From: Pleurotus djamor
Lineage: Eukaryota > Basidiomycota > Agaricomycetes > Agaricales > Pleurotaceae
DNA: 64,000 nt
Assembly (NCBI GenBank): GCA_029747585.1
Contig: JAPEVF010000074.1
Location: 58,101-122,100, forward strand
Reading direction: 5' to 3'
Shown: one piece after another, positions 38,368-50,625 of the stretch
Position numbering within the stretch: position 1 is the first letter of the stretch
Layout of the letters: the number at the start of each line of letters is the position of its first letter
Translations under genes and position numbers: made by a program
Notes under the pieces: model-generated
The model's database searches: none
What the model was told of the DNA's origin: nothing
The model's input: the letters and a program-made list of their open reading frames with translations, nothing else

Positions 38368-38833
38368 GTCAGGTGTACGGAACAGCGTGCACGGCTGGAG
38401 GATTAATATCCAAACAGGAACATAGAAGAGCCTGGGTTGATGAAAAGAGAAGCCAGGAAGCCAGGCATTCAATTCATTTTGTGAGAGCGGGCACACAAGA
38501 CGAAAGCTGAGCCGAGCCTGTGAAAAGTTGGTTCTTCAGAAATAACCACGATATGAAAAGAGATGGGTGTCATGAATTATATTGACTTTGCGATTATACT
38601 GTTTACTGGTTTGATCTATTTCATCGTGGAAAAAAGCGTGATATAATGATACATGTTGGCGGAATTGCGTGTCGTTGATGCTGTCGTGACTCATGCCCAA
38701 TGATAATGATGAAGTGGAAAAAAGGTGTTCATGATGCGCTAGAGGGGAGGAATCAGCTTTGAACAAAGGAAATAAGGATAATAGCCGCTTACAGATATAT
38801 AACTATATGATACAAGAGTTGTTGTGGCTGCTT
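38368..38833. other. Intergenic, no gene seen
   Basis: This holds the upstream region of paralogue B and the 3' flank of the next minus-strand gene. It is AT-rich around 38540-38640 and 38760-38830. No coding frame of note was found. Confidence 0.5.
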
Positions 38834-40206
38834 TCATGATTGTAGTGACGAACGCCGCGTCGTAGACCTGGCGCTGGTTGATCTCCCTTTAGGAGATGGG
38901 AGACGACCGTGTCCGAGTTCGGATTGAGCGATTGCGTTGCTCTGATGAGCAGTGGCTGGGTGCGTCTGCGACGTAACATGGTCTAAGCGACGACCCAACT
39001 CATCGGCATTCCCAGTAGCCAAGGGCTCATCATCGAGGGTTGAAGGCATAGCGGCGAAGTACGGATAATCGTATGGTTGTGTTCGAGGGACGGGCGCTGA
39101 ACGGCGACGATCGGCTTTTCGTGTGAAGCAGATGGAGGTCGCGGAGGGCGGTGCAGGTGTTGGGGTCGTAGGACGAGGTGGGCGTTCAGGTGATGTTGTA
39201 ATATTAGATGCAGCAGATGGACTCGTGGATGGGCGAGCCGACTGGGGTCTTCGAGAGAAAAAGGATCGATGTGGAGTGGCTGGTGCTGGTTTCTCATTTG
39301 CGCTGTCTGCCACAGTTTCCGACGTCGGACTGGATCGAGGGACCGCCCAAGGTGGAACGAACCCTGTTGTAGGTTTGCGTGTGAGCTTTTCGGCACCGTC
39401 TGGAACTAGTGATAGGGTTATCAGTCGGAAATGACCGCGCCATAACATAAACCATACCTTCTGAGGCAGGGGCGGGTGTGGGCGTTGAGATGGATGGTTT
39501 ACGCGTTTTGCCCATGAAAAGTTTCATTCGGGCAAGTCGCGCAGGCGGTGACGAAACAGATGGGCGCGATGAGACGTCGGATTCTACTGATTCATCACAG
39601 GTGTCGAGGTTGTTTTGAGCGAATGCCAGATGTTGTGGAGGCGTTATAGGCATGGTCGACGAGGAAGACAGAGAAGCTTGCGAGCTGACCAACTCTGATG
39701 GCTTTGATTCTGTGTCGTTCAGATTAACCACTTGCTGAGGAGGTTCAGCTGTTCCAGGAATGACACTTGCGTCGACAGTGGCACTTGGCAGCACAGGCGA
39801 GGTATTCGACCGTATAGGAAGAGGCTTTCGCCGGCGCGACCGTCGCTGTGCAGCTACCCCCAGCGAAGCTGGAGCTGAGCGCCGTCTATTATGTTTTTCG
39901 CGTCTCGAGTGGCGAGTGCGTAGTTCCGGCAGAGGCATCTTCGTGACAGGACATACCCAATCCAACCATATCGCGAAAACACTCTACACAACCCCAACGA
40001 GCTTGAAGTCACTTTTCTATTCTATTCAATTCAAAGGAAGCGGCACTCACCAGAGCAAATCCAACCGAACTCAAAGCCTTGGCGACGATGATTGGAACAC
40101 GTCCAGGAGTTCGTATATCCAATTCACCTCCTGACATCACAAGGACTGGCGATCGTTTAGCTTCTCGTGAAATGAAGTCGAAGTAAGTGGCGGAACCGGT
40201 GAGCAT
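38834..40206 (-). CDS. Lineage-specific disordered protein with conserved hydrophobic N-terminus
   Basis: I do not recognise a family with known function. Exon 1 encodes ELDIRTPGRVPIIVAKALSS and VGFAL; a 101-bp intron (about 39989-40051) leads to SVFAIWLDWVCPVTKMPLPE. Together these make a short hydrophobic segment that may be a membrane anchor or a buried helix. The rest is a long Ser/Pro/Thr/Arg-rich disordered region with basic clusters (RRRSAPASLG, QRRSRRRKPL, TRKPSISTPTPAP, FFSRRPQSARPSTSPS, RSTTRRSSLQS at the end) typical of heavily phosphorylated scaffold-like proteins. The start could be the Met at 40206 or the Met at 40149 (MSGGELD). The second junction lies near 39408-39456. Confidence 0.6.
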
Positions 40207-40636
40207 TATTCGTTTTCAAGCTGGGATGGCTCGGCGAGACCAAACGACGCCCATTAACGTAGGGCTTATAAAGAGACACCGAGTTGGACCGCGGTTGACA
40301 AGGGATGGCACGATCCACGAAAAACAAAGGCGGAGGGTCGTTAGGTGTTTTTGTGGGATCGATTTAAGCGGGAAATGGGACGATTAGGGAATATGGCATG
40401 TTATAAAAGAGATGGTCAGCGTTGAAACGGAATCAGACTGGCGAGTCTCGACGGCGCTGGCCATGTCGGAATTTAGGCTTGTGGTATGACTCTCGGAAAG
40501 AATGGCACCACTTGCCAAAGAATTTTCACGTAAGCAACATCCCACCGATCAAAGGATTCGCGCCGAATCTTATCTCTCTTAGATTACACGGATTGGGTAC
40601 AGTACAATTTCATCTGAACTAGCTGAGACTAGAGCT
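40207..40636. other. Intergenic, no gene seen
   Basis: This is the upstream region of the disordered-protein gene and the 3' flank of the intradiol-like gene. Only short frames with no splice context are present. Confidence 0.5.
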
Positions 40637-41821
40637 TCAAACAGACTTGCTCGGGTTGACACCGACGGCTATGATGGGAAAAAGAGGCTGAATAACATAA
40701 CATGCTCATGGCTTGACAAAGACACTCACTGATGTAGCCGATGACACCTTCTGGCCAATCATCTTGGATGGACTCGATGCTGATAAGTCATCAAGTCAGC
40801 ATCCATGTCAATATTACGAGGACGATGTGACATACTCAACAATAGGGGAGTAGCCCGACTTGGTTGCTGTAGCGTAGTTGGGATCTTGGGCGTTCATCAT
40901 GCGAGCGTGTGTGTTTGCGTTATACGGGGATTGCATGGTCACGACATCAGTCCAGCGATCGGTGAAGAAGACTTGTCCCACGTGAGCCACGGGAGAGCTC
41001 ATGGATTCTTGGTGGACGAGAAGGTTGATGTGGTTCGCAGCACCCGACGAGAATCCGGGGAAGATAGTTTGGAACTCGGCGATACCAGAGGAAGAAGTCG
41101 CGGTGGCACCACGGAGGAACGAACCGTAGTTTCCTTGCGCGTTGGCTACAGAATGTCTCAGAGTCACGAAAATACTTCAAGTTACGGATTGACAGACCAG
41201 ACCAGACCTCGACCATGGTATTAGCCAATGGACGACAAGTCGAAATGTCCATGACACCAACGTCCAGAATCATGGGCACACCACTAATCAGTGCACTATT
41301 AGTAATGTTCAGGACAAAAGGAGATCGCAAACATACGTTTGGCCGTCCGTGACATCAGTGCGGACAGTCTGAAAGAGGAATATGGGGTTAGTAAGACGGA
41401 TGGGAGGCCAAGGCAAGTCGGTTTACGGGGTTAGCCACATAGTTCACTGTTCGGTAATTAAATTAGTTGGTGCTGGAGACGATAGGGAGTTGATATCACC
41501 TCGAGGAGCATCAGGGGATGCAACACAGGTGACCTATGCCTTACGGTCAGCGGCACGAAGAAGCAAAGAAGCCGGTCACTCCACATTTTGGATGTTGTTG
41601 TAGAAGGTGCGCTTGCCAAGATCACGCTTCTCGCGTCTTTCGATGTTGAATCGACGAAGTTCAGCGGAACAGTCGCGAGCTACAATAGCTGGCTCAGCGG
41701 GCGCAGGAACGGCTGGATGGATTGACATGAGACGACCCACCATCTCAGAAAAGTAGAAAAAGGGCTCACCGGCGGCCACACCCAAGAAGATTGCGAGAGA
41801 GATTATAGAGGCGAAGTGCAT
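40637..41821 (-). CDS. Secreted intradiol ring-cleavage dioxygenase-like protein
   Basis: The fold belongs to extracellular fungal intradiol dioxygenases (non-heme Fe(III), catechol-type substrates). A signal peptide (MHFASIISLAIFLGVAAG) is followed by a dibasic pro-region (REKRDLGKR) suggesting Kex2-type processing. The core has TDGQTGVPM, LDVGVMDISTCRPLANTMVE, VWSANAQGNYGSF, AEFQTIFPGFSSGAANHIN, VFFTDRW, and the ending GYSPIVD-IESIQDDWPEGVI-GYITVGVNPSKSV built over two last introns. Canonical members carry a Tyr just after FPG and the pair His-x-His. Here the positions read FPGFSSG and HIN, so one Tyr and one His ligand seem to be replaced. The catalytic status is therefore doubtful. Six introns are implied; the stop at 40637-40639 follows the last. 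Confidence 0.78.
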
Positions 41822-42823
41822 TTTGTGTTCTGAGGATGAGGGATAGAGACTACCACAAGGCAGGAGAGGGATTGAATGAGTACCGAAAGGATGCTCCAAA
41901 GCCAGTCCTTATATACGTAGAGCAAGAAGCTAAACAGCACGCTTGGCCTTGAATTCTAAGCCAGAAGCGAAGCTTCACTCGCCCCACCACAAGTAGCGGT
42001 GAAATTGCGGTTTACGACATTGCGAGCCAGACAAATGACCATGCTTCTCCGATTTGCTAGCACATCCAACTTGATATTGGCTTCCCCATGGCGCGAATAC
42101 GGAGCACGGAATACGCCATCTGAATGTGGGGGAATAGCAGAGCTACCCGCAGTTTATCCTCAACTGCTCCGAACGCCCCTGGACCACTGGCAAGATGAGA
42201 ATGGGTGATGGAATGAGAGTACGCGAAGGAGACCACGGCACGGAGTAATGAGTGGTCGTTGGCTGGAAAGCGTGTACGTCGCGTTTCCTTCATAGGAAAG
42301 CAAATGGTTAGAATTAGGATCAAAAGCGACGAATATATCCTGGCCGTGTAGACAAAATTTCCTTGAGAGGCAAAATGACGCGTGTGACACACGAGTTCTC
42401 ACCCAAGGGAGAAAGGTGGAAGCGTGATTTAACGGGCCGTTTGAAGCATGAGGAACACAATGAGCCCTTTGTGCTACGAGAAGCAGTCTGAGTTGATCAA
42501 GCAAAGGCAAAGTAGGGCCAGAAGGATGCGAGGGCGGTAAAGCGAGAGCAACCCGAGATCTAGCAACCGGCACAGAGTCATCTTTTGTTTTCTGTATGTC
42601 TTCTTCGCTTGGAGTTTGAGTAGGGCTGATGGATTCAGCGATGCCAACGAAAGCGCACACCGAGGATGACGCGGAACAACCTCAGAATCCAGACGAACGG
42701 AAGAGAAACATACATGCCGAGTATGCCGATCCAGTGGTGGTGTGTGACACTCACACTGGCGCGCTCGGTCACATCTCACGTGCTACTCAGGGCGGCGAAG
42801 TTCCTTCTCTTCCTTCCTTGACC
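41822..42823. other. Divergent intergenic region
   Basis: This region lies between the intradiol-like gene (minus) and EXO5 (plus). Open frames on the minus strand between about 42057 and 42660 lack introns and family features. An in-frame upstream Met for EXO5 lies at 42629, so part of this region may encode a longer EXO5 leader. I see no independent gene. Confidence 0.45.
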
Positions 42824-45046
42824 ATGTCTGATTCCGAAGATTCTTATGGCGGTTATGACTTCTCAGAGCTCACAGAAGAGGATTTGACCAGAATCGACTT
42901 GTCTGTTATTGAGGCAAACTTGAAGAGAAATGAGGCCGCCCCAGACGCCGCGCCCTCCCTTGAAGTCGCCATAGAGGGTGCTGTTGAACCCAGCGCAGTG
43001 ACGCCTCCCACGGTATTTCATCCGTACGACGATAGCCCAATACGCAGATACCGAAAAACAGGTATTCTTTCAGTAACTGACCTTGTGTCGCCTTCGTGGT
43101 ATGTCCATTTATTCGCTGCACTGTCGACATACATAACATCCATGGTCAATAGGTGTGAAGTTCAGTTTAACTATGGCTTGCAACAACGACGGCACTTGAG
43201 ACCCGAAAATCGACCCAAAACTTTCACGACCGACTCAGGTAAAGTTATCACGGTGAAGCAAGAAACCGTTCAGGAGAACTTTCAAATTACAAGCAAGGGG
43301 AAGGTGCACCGTCCAACTTGCATGTTCACGAGCGCAGTCTGAAACAGCACTTGATTGCTCAGGCTGTACACAAGGCTCTTGAACGTGAAGTGAAACCGGA
43401 CATGGTTGTTGTCACCCCCACAACCGATGAAGAACGATGGGCTCTAAGGTGCGGTATCTGCATTTACATGTTGTAGACGTGTGGCCTGACTCACGCGAAC
43501 TTCAGACTCATCAACATGATGGATGGATTCGAATCTCTCAGACTGTTTGGAATTGCTGTAATACTTCCTCTCCGCTCCCTTCCGCGCTCCGTGTCCTCAA
43601 ACCCCGCCTTTTAGCGTGAAGTCCCAGTGTTTGGTATCATACAAGATCAAATTATCATCGGCGTTATAGTACGTGAATCAACCACCCAATCGCGTATGCC
43701 TACAGCTTATGCTGATGACGCGTAGGATGAACTCCTGAGAAAGCCTGCCCCTGCAATGGAAAGAGCGACATCCCCGAGCAAGCGACCCTCAGAGTATGGT
43801 CAAAGATCACCGCGGAAGAAACAGAGGACACCAAAATTAGAGCCTGCACCTCAGCAACTAAGCCTTATTACGAACTTTTACGCTTCGGCAAAACCCCAGC
43901 CCAACCCACTACCCCACGAACCATCTCCTCACCTGCTGTACATACTGGACACCAAAACCCGTAATACAGATTCATTACCACCTCATGAAGACACGCTATC
44001 TTCGCGCCTGCAGCTCATGCTCTATCATCGCCTTCTTAGCGGAATTCTCCCTTCTTCAAGTCTGGGAGTTTTTGATTTCAACGCACTCTGGACCAAGTTG
44101 AGATTGAATCCAACGAAGTCTTTCTCTGCTCGCTTCATGCGGCAAGCCGGACTGAATACCGAAATTGAAGGCGTCACGCCGATCAACTGTCTGGATAATC
44201 TAGTTCAGGCTTGGTTCCAGCCCGCGTTCGATTTAGAGGTTGAAGGTGTAGCGAGCACCCTTGAATTGATATACCGTACTCAACCGCAGCGCAAATCCCG
44301 TTGGAAGCGTACACGTAGCGAACGGTGCGGTGACGTAACGCTTTCGCCTTGCAAGGATAGCGGAGATAATCTACAAGATCTAGAAGCGATGCACTTGGAG
44401 CAGGCCATACTAGCTAGCCTGTCGCATCTGAAGCACAAGGAACAAGATGCCAGCGCAACCTCAGAGCGCGCCGATCGTACAAGTCAAGGACGACCACAGC
44501 CAGACGGCAGGTCGGCACAAGGCGATGACAAGCCTCAGGAAACCACGTTAACTACCCTAAAGTCTGGTTAGTCGTCTACGTCCATCATAGTCCATGTGCA
44601 TGCCTTTAACGCCGAATAGTCGCTCCTTCTTCACCAGGGCCTACACGCCATGTGGAGACATCAACGCTTAGGCGTGCAACTACAATGCCCGTGATCGCCA
44701 GTGGTTCTGAGGTACCTTCAGATGACGCGCTTGATCAAGTTCGCATCATCGGAACGAAGCAATTCAATGTGGATGACAAGATGCTGGATGATTACGTTGG
44801 CAGTATCCTGAAGTGGTGGTACGGCCACCGAGATCCCGCTGGCGTTAGCGAAAGCGAAGCAAACCGCTGCAGGTAGGGAGAGTCGAACATATTATGCCTG
44901 ACCTTGTTTGACATGTTTCCCCTAGCTCTTGCGAATATTGCAATGGCTGCGAATGGAGAGAGTCCAAGGCTGCGAGTAAATCTAGAACGTCGCGATTGAC
45001 CCAACTCATACGCGAGGCTAGTCTGGCATCTGACAGGACAAAGTGA
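42824..45046 (+). CDS. EXO5: Exonuclease V, iron-sulphur single-strand DNA exonuclease
   Basis: EXO5/Dem1 is a PD-(D/E)XK exonuclease; in fungi it is largely mitochondrial and needed for mtDNA upkeep. The conserved parts are YDFSELTEEDLTRIDLSV, the first cluster Cys in CEVQFNYG, ERWALRLINMMDGFES, REVPVFG, GVIDEL (the metal-binding DE), LLYILDTKTRNTDSLPP (the Lys), LQLMLYHRLLSG, and a C-terminal CEYCNGCEWRE with SRTSRL supplying the remaining Fe-S Cys. A long acidic/Gln-rich insert lies between. Start MSDSEDSYGGYDF is favoured; 42629 is in frame upstream. Near 43298-43326 the frame shifts between ITSKGK and SLKQHLIAQAVHKALEREV, needing a 29-bp micro-intron or a one-base error. The product ends REASLASDRTK. 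Confidence 0.82.
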
Positions 45047-45261
45047 AAGTGACTTCAGGCTACCGTGAAGCTACAGTTTACCGTCTGCACCCATAGAGCT
45101 TACAGCACATATGTATATTTTATCTGTAGTACTAGTAGTTTGCTGTCGGTACCTGATCGTTGTTACCGAAATGGTGACTACCCTGATCTGTGATCAAGAG
45201 GTTTTATCCCGCCCGCACCCAACTCATCCAACCTGGCTAACGCTGTATCACCACAACCACC

Positions 45262-46228
45262 ATGAACGACAACGACGCTGATTTCTATGGTCCCTACCTT
45301 CACTGGTCCTTCATGGGCAGCGTCATCCTCCTTCCTTCAGTCCAACTCAATTCACTCCCTGGCTTTCTTCTTGGGTCGCTTTTAACCATAGCTGTATGTC
45401 TTACTGAGCGGTAACGTCGTTTCCATTCTCGCCTTGGGTGAAAGGCGGGCCTGACTGTCATGTAACTCGTCTAGGCTTCTCACTTTCGCTGGCGAAAAAC
45501 AATGGGTACCCTCTAAGGTCAAGGCGTCGAGATTCAAGTTTGCTGCGTGGAAGGCGTTGTCATACTGGATAGTCACGTTTCTTCGTCTGTGAGTGCCATT
45601 CGGAGACCTGTCTCAGGGAGCCCTCTGACAAGAAGACACGTCAGGATGTACATGCTTATCGCCATGTCACTGCACCTGGGGTGAGTTCAGTCTTGTGCAC
45701 AACCTCGTGGCATCCATTTCTCATCAAGGAACAGCATCATAGTCGTCATCGTGAGTCTGTACATTTACCACCTTCGAAAGCCTTCTAAAGCAATGCTGTA
45801 CCAAGGTCACGACTTTAGCAACCGCGCAGTTCTTCATAGAGTTTCATAAAGATGGCGATACGAGTTCACGTCTTCAGTACGTCTCTATTGTAACCACCTT
45901 GATCCAGGCGCGCTACTGATCATGTTTTCAATATAGCTTGGGCGTGCGTGAACCCCTACTAGAGCAAGGTGTTGAGTCTCCGTATCCACTCTCTCTCGCT
46001 CGCACGCGACGCCACAGGCCCGACCGTATCTATATACCACCAAGCGACTCTAACCTCGCTCTGGCTGGCGTAGTGCCCGTTCAGATGGATCTCACCAGCA
46101 GCAGTAGTACTGCCATCGATGAACATCCTTGCGACGACGTTGTAGGTTGGGAGAAAGAAAGCACGCCTCATCGTGCTGAACAATATCCATTTCGCATCTC
46201 AGACGAGGACGAAGACACTACACACTAA
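45262..46228 (+). CDS. CTR-family copper transporter-like protein
   Basis: CTR proteins are trimeric channels for Cu(I) at the plasma membrane or vacuole. The protein starts MNDNDADFYGPYLHWSFMGS, matching the family's FYGPYLHW-F-G opening, and has a first helix around VILLPSVQLNSLPGFLLGSL, then AVCLTERLLTFAGE. The second helix carries the Met motif MYMLIAMSLHLG (M-x3-M). The third helix is VVIVTTLATAQFFIEF. The small GxxxG usual in helix 3 is not evident, and there is no Met-rich extracellular stretch. The last exon adds a hydrophilic tail ending DEDEDTTH. Six exons are implied, several very short; the donor after ACTGAGCG (45413) restores the conserved frame. Copper transport is inferred, not shown. 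Confidence 0.7.
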
Positions 46229-46333
46229 TCTATGGATCATTTCCACTGCATCATCTGCATTCCGACGAACTTCCATTAGCGTAGATACTATGTAAATTAC
46301 TACTATTGCGTCTTCGGCTTTATAGTACAGGGT

Positions 46334-49300
46334 TCATTGTCTTCCCACCACGCCGGTGCGCTTTGCAACGAATCCTCCGCGTCTAGGACCACCTGCTGGT
46401 CCCCCTTCGTTTTCCGCTGTTTTCCGCTGCCATTGATCGATTAACCGTCCCACTCCAGTGTATGGTTGATCTGGAGGGGACCCGTTGGCTGGTGACTCGG
46501 TCTCTTCTGGAGATGTCGCCTTGCGGAATCGACTAAGTACTTCGTCGTCGGTGTGCTTTGGTTCATCCTTTTCAGGACGTCGTCCAGAAGGTGAGGTACG
46601 TGAGGCGGAAATAGGAGAGCGTCGCCGTTGTGATGTGTCTGGGTTGGCTGAGTGGGTGGGCAGTTGTAGCGACGTATCAACCTTGCGAACAGGTTCCGGT
46701 TGGTATGTTGTTGGTGACACCGCTGGTGGTCGATTGAATGGGACATCAAAGGATGTCTTCCTGACATTGAGAGGGCGAGATGGTACTCGCATGTCGGAAG
46801 GTTTATCTGCTAGAGGTGGCGGCCCCAGACCAACGACAGTGGATTTATTGATAGCTTCATAATGCTGAACCATATCCGATATGGATGTTCGTCTCGCTGG
46901 ACGGCGGGGTGTATCTTCCGGGGGCGAAAGAGACGAAGACCCAAGAGCAGGGAGGCCGGACGATGGGGTTCCTGTTGAGCGGGAAGGAAACAAGAACATT
47001 GATTGCGGACGTGAGCGACTCGAGACTGGTGAAGGTGTTGGTGCCGTTGGCGAAGGCTGTGGTCTGCTTTCATTGGCTTCAGGTACTTTGCCCTCTGGTC
47101 GCAAGTCGCTTGACAAAGGTTGGGGAGATCTTGATCGTGGAAATGAAGTCGTAGTAGGAGAGTTTAAGTTGACAGTAGTTCGTTTGGATGGACTCAAACG
47201 ACTAAGGTCGAGGTTCGGAGGAGGATTACCATCCTTCTTGCGATCTTTGTCACCAATTCCTCCTCCCCAAAGATCAACGAGATCGTGAACAGAACTCTGC
47301 CTCGCCTTGTGTTTCGGCTTCGCTTTAGGCGTGGCATTCGACATGTCGGACTGACGGTTGTACCCTCCGGCATCCTCAGGACCCTCATCTTCATCAGCGC
47401 TCGACTGAATATCTATATCTTTATCTTTCTCAAGGCTCCCCGGTTTTCTAGAGATTGGTAATGGACTCCAGTTGTCCGAGAGAGGTTCTGATGATTGGAA
47501 CTTAGAGTCAGACGTGCTGATGTTGGCAGGTCTCAGAGGTACTCCTTTGGGCTTTGTCGCAGAGGTTAACCGACTTCTCGATATGGGCGACTGGGGGAGT
47601 TCGGCAGAAGGCGTGCTTCTTTCGGATTTAGAGGAGGCGATGTCATTAAGCTTGGTAAAGCGCGAGCCACCGACATCGGCGTACGGTGATTTCTTCGTGG
47701 GTGACGAACGAAGGGTTGGCTTGGTAGTTGCGTTTGTCGATTGTAATTGCTCTGTGTCAGAGCCGGTGAGCCAATCTTTAGTCCCAGATTTAGTTGAAGC
47801 GATCGTGGAACGGGTATCCGAAGCTCTGTAGTCGCCGGGTTGAGCGAGAGACGCTGACAAGTTTGTGCGTTGACCAGTTATGTTGGACGAAGGTGGGATC
47901 TGGCTCGACTTCTGGGGTTCAAGGCTCTTGGTAGTTTTTACAGTGCTGGTATCCAAATCTCGGCCGTGTGGACCAGGGCTGACTTTGGAATCGACATCAA
48001 GACGTGATTCGATAGCGTTCCGTTGGCCACGCATAGCACTCCCTGTGACTTGAGCAGAGCGGGAGCCTCCATGGTTGAAAGGCAAGTGCGAAGACTTGAG
48101 TAGGTCGACCTCGTGGTTCAACTTCAAGCCCTGGAGCTGACTCGTCAGCTGATTCCCAGCTCTGACACCTATCACTGGAGGGGTTTTGCTAGCTGGACGC
48201 GTTGCGAAGGACGCGTCGAGCTCCTCAAGTGATGGGAATCGCGATTCAACAGTTAAATCAAGTGATAAAGGTTGATTTGAAGGTGGTCGAGGTGGAGCCA
48301 CGGGAGAAACCGACTCAGTATGAGATTGGGGTGCAGGCGAGGATGCAGAACCACGCATCGGTTGCGTTTGCGCGGAAAGGTACGTCGTTCGTGAGTTAGT
48401 TGGTTGCGGTGAACGAGACTCCGGGCGATGACTCAATATGGCGAGTCCAGTTCTCAGTTTTCGAGCTTCACCAAGTGTAGGCTCCGGTTTACTTGATGGC
48501 TGAATGCCTAAGCCATCAAATGCATCGCGCTCCTTGAACTTCGATGGTATCAGTCTCGATCGTGTGTTGGACGCTGAGAGCCCCGCAGTACGAGCAGGCA
48601 GTAGAGGTTCACGGATAGATGTGGGAGTTGAACTGACGGGAGTTGAACTGGTGGCAACGTCGCCAGTGGGATCCTTGGGTTTACCAGGTGGCGGATCGAA
48701 AGCGTTCCAAAGCTTTTGCCCGAAATCGTCTCCAAATCCATCACCCTTGTCTTTGTTCTGAGTCTGAAGAGGCTTAACTCCCCATGCTGCATCGCTGCCA
48801 GACTTCGCTGGCTCTCTGACTTTAGTAGCGGATATAGCCTTCCATGCCTTCTCACCCTCGGCATCGAATCCTTCGTCAAGCCAGTTGTTTTGTACTGGGC
48901 GACTGGTACTTGCCTCCGATGTTGATGCCTGTGTCAGCCGCGATGGACTCGAGGGGCGGGACGAGGTTGGATCAGCGAGGTCTCTGCTGGGAGTAGGCCT
49001 CCCTCGTCTCATAGGTGCAATTGCTTCGAGCACAGCTTCTCTAGCCTGCACTCCTGCATTCTTAGCCACTCCTCCCGTCGAAGGCACGGTAGATTGTGTC
49101 GTTTGAGCGCCAATAGCATCATGCCGCGACGGCTTGTTGCTAGATGTGTTCGCAAATTTGGAGTGGCGGGGCGACAGCGGTTGGGAAGGCGGTGCGTTAT
49201 ATTTGAATTGCGACTTCGTGCCTCGTAAGCGATGAACTTGATCAAGCAATTCGAAAGCTGTTGGGCGATGGACACCATGCTCCCTGAGCATCGAGGCTGG

Positions 49301-50349
49301 ACCCATGCATGAGTAAATTCCTATATGACAATGTGTTGAAGGCATACCTATTAGAGAGTTCATCTGGGTGGAGTATACTGGGTAAGGTGGAGTCCTGTAC
49401 TGAACATTGAGGATCGCGAGGGGACCATGCTCTTCGAAGGGGGTGGTGTAATAGCAGAGCTTGTAGAGCAGCACGCCCAACGCCCATACATCGCTTTTCT
49501 CGTCTACTGGGCGCCGTAGGTACAGGTCGACCATCTCTGGGGCCCTATATTGAAGAGTTGTATGTCGGTTGAGATCAGCCTCCAAAGCTCTCACTTCTTC
49601 CGCGGTAGACGGAGGCCGTGGTGAAACTGTGGTTGCAGAGCCGAAGTCACAAAGCTTGAAAGAGGTAGGTGAAGATTGTAAGATGTTTTCGACCTTGAGG
49701 TCCCGATGCAATAGTGGGGGCCGGGAACTATGCATGTAGGCCACACCCTCACAGACGTCCACAAATATTTGGAGGATCTCAGCTTCCGTCAAACGCTCAC
49801 GAAGACGGCGATTCATCATGTCAATAATTCCGCCACCTAGTAGAGAGGATGAGAGGGCTTCACGGTAAAGCACGTCTGCGTATCGTACCAGGACAATATT
49901 CCATCAAGATGAACACTTCGTATGTGCCATTGGACAGTCTGTGCCAGGCAGCGTCAATGAGATGCACGATGTTCGGATGACCTTTCAAGAGTCTCTGAAG
50001 CGATCATTGTCTCAGTCAACGCGTACGATACCATAAGGAGAGACAGACCATCACGTCGACTTCCTTCTTAACCTCAGCCAACATGGCTTCATTCTCAACC
50101 GCGATGCGTTTCAAGACGTGATGTGTGGTGTTATATACAGGTGTAGCGGTCCGTACGAGATAAACGTGCGCAAATCCACCTGAAAATGAGTAGCATCTAG
50201 CTTGGCAGAGTCCATTGATTGCAGCTTTGCATACCTTGGGACAGATAGCGCTCAACCTGGACGCTGAACTGGCCTACAGCGATCGCTTGGCCCGGGACCA
50301 AAGTCCCTTTAGACTGGCCATACATCTGATATGGCATTTGGTTCGCCAT
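46334..50349 (-). CDS. ARK1: Serine/threonine protein kinase, Ark1/Prk1 (NAK) family
   Basis: Ark/Prk kinases phosphorylate endocytic coat and actin-patch adaptors at the cell cortex. The N-terminus begins MANQMPYQMYGQ and contains the Gly-rich loop YLSQGGFAHVYLV, the Lys in HVLKRIAVENEAML, the catalytic HRDLKVENILQ, DFGSATTVSP, and the activation segment ending APEMVDLY. A tail of roughly 850 residues follows, Ser/Pro/Lys-rich and disordered, with many SP/TP and RxxS motifs and a conserved ending (RKKDGNPPPNLDLSRLSP, then GVGRLIDQWQRK). An intron near 49303-49353 is 51 bp and has no in-frame stop. The start at 50349 was chosen as the Met right before the conserved loop. It is divergent from the HIBADH-like gene. 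Confidence 0.85.
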
Positions 50350-50625
50350 GAGAGCAGAAGGGGTATCTAGGCGAAGGACGTGGTGGAAATCAAAAAGAGG
50401 TCTTGCAACATGAACTGCAGCAGCCGAGGGTTGCCAATGTAACATCGCCCACAAAAGGAAACCTCCAGGGTCACGATGTAGCCACGTGATGCGCGGTGAT
50501 GAACGGTTAACTTCCGTTTCTGGAGGACTGGATTAGATTCCGGAGTTACTCCAAGGTTACTGAGCTGACAAGAGCGGCCTAAACCGTTACCTCTTTCTTT
50601 CTTTCCACTACCATCTTACTGCCTG

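Noticed and set aside
42057..42660. Minus-strand frames upstream of EXO5
   Set aside because: No splice sites, family motifs or coding-like composition; they lie in the divergent promoter region.
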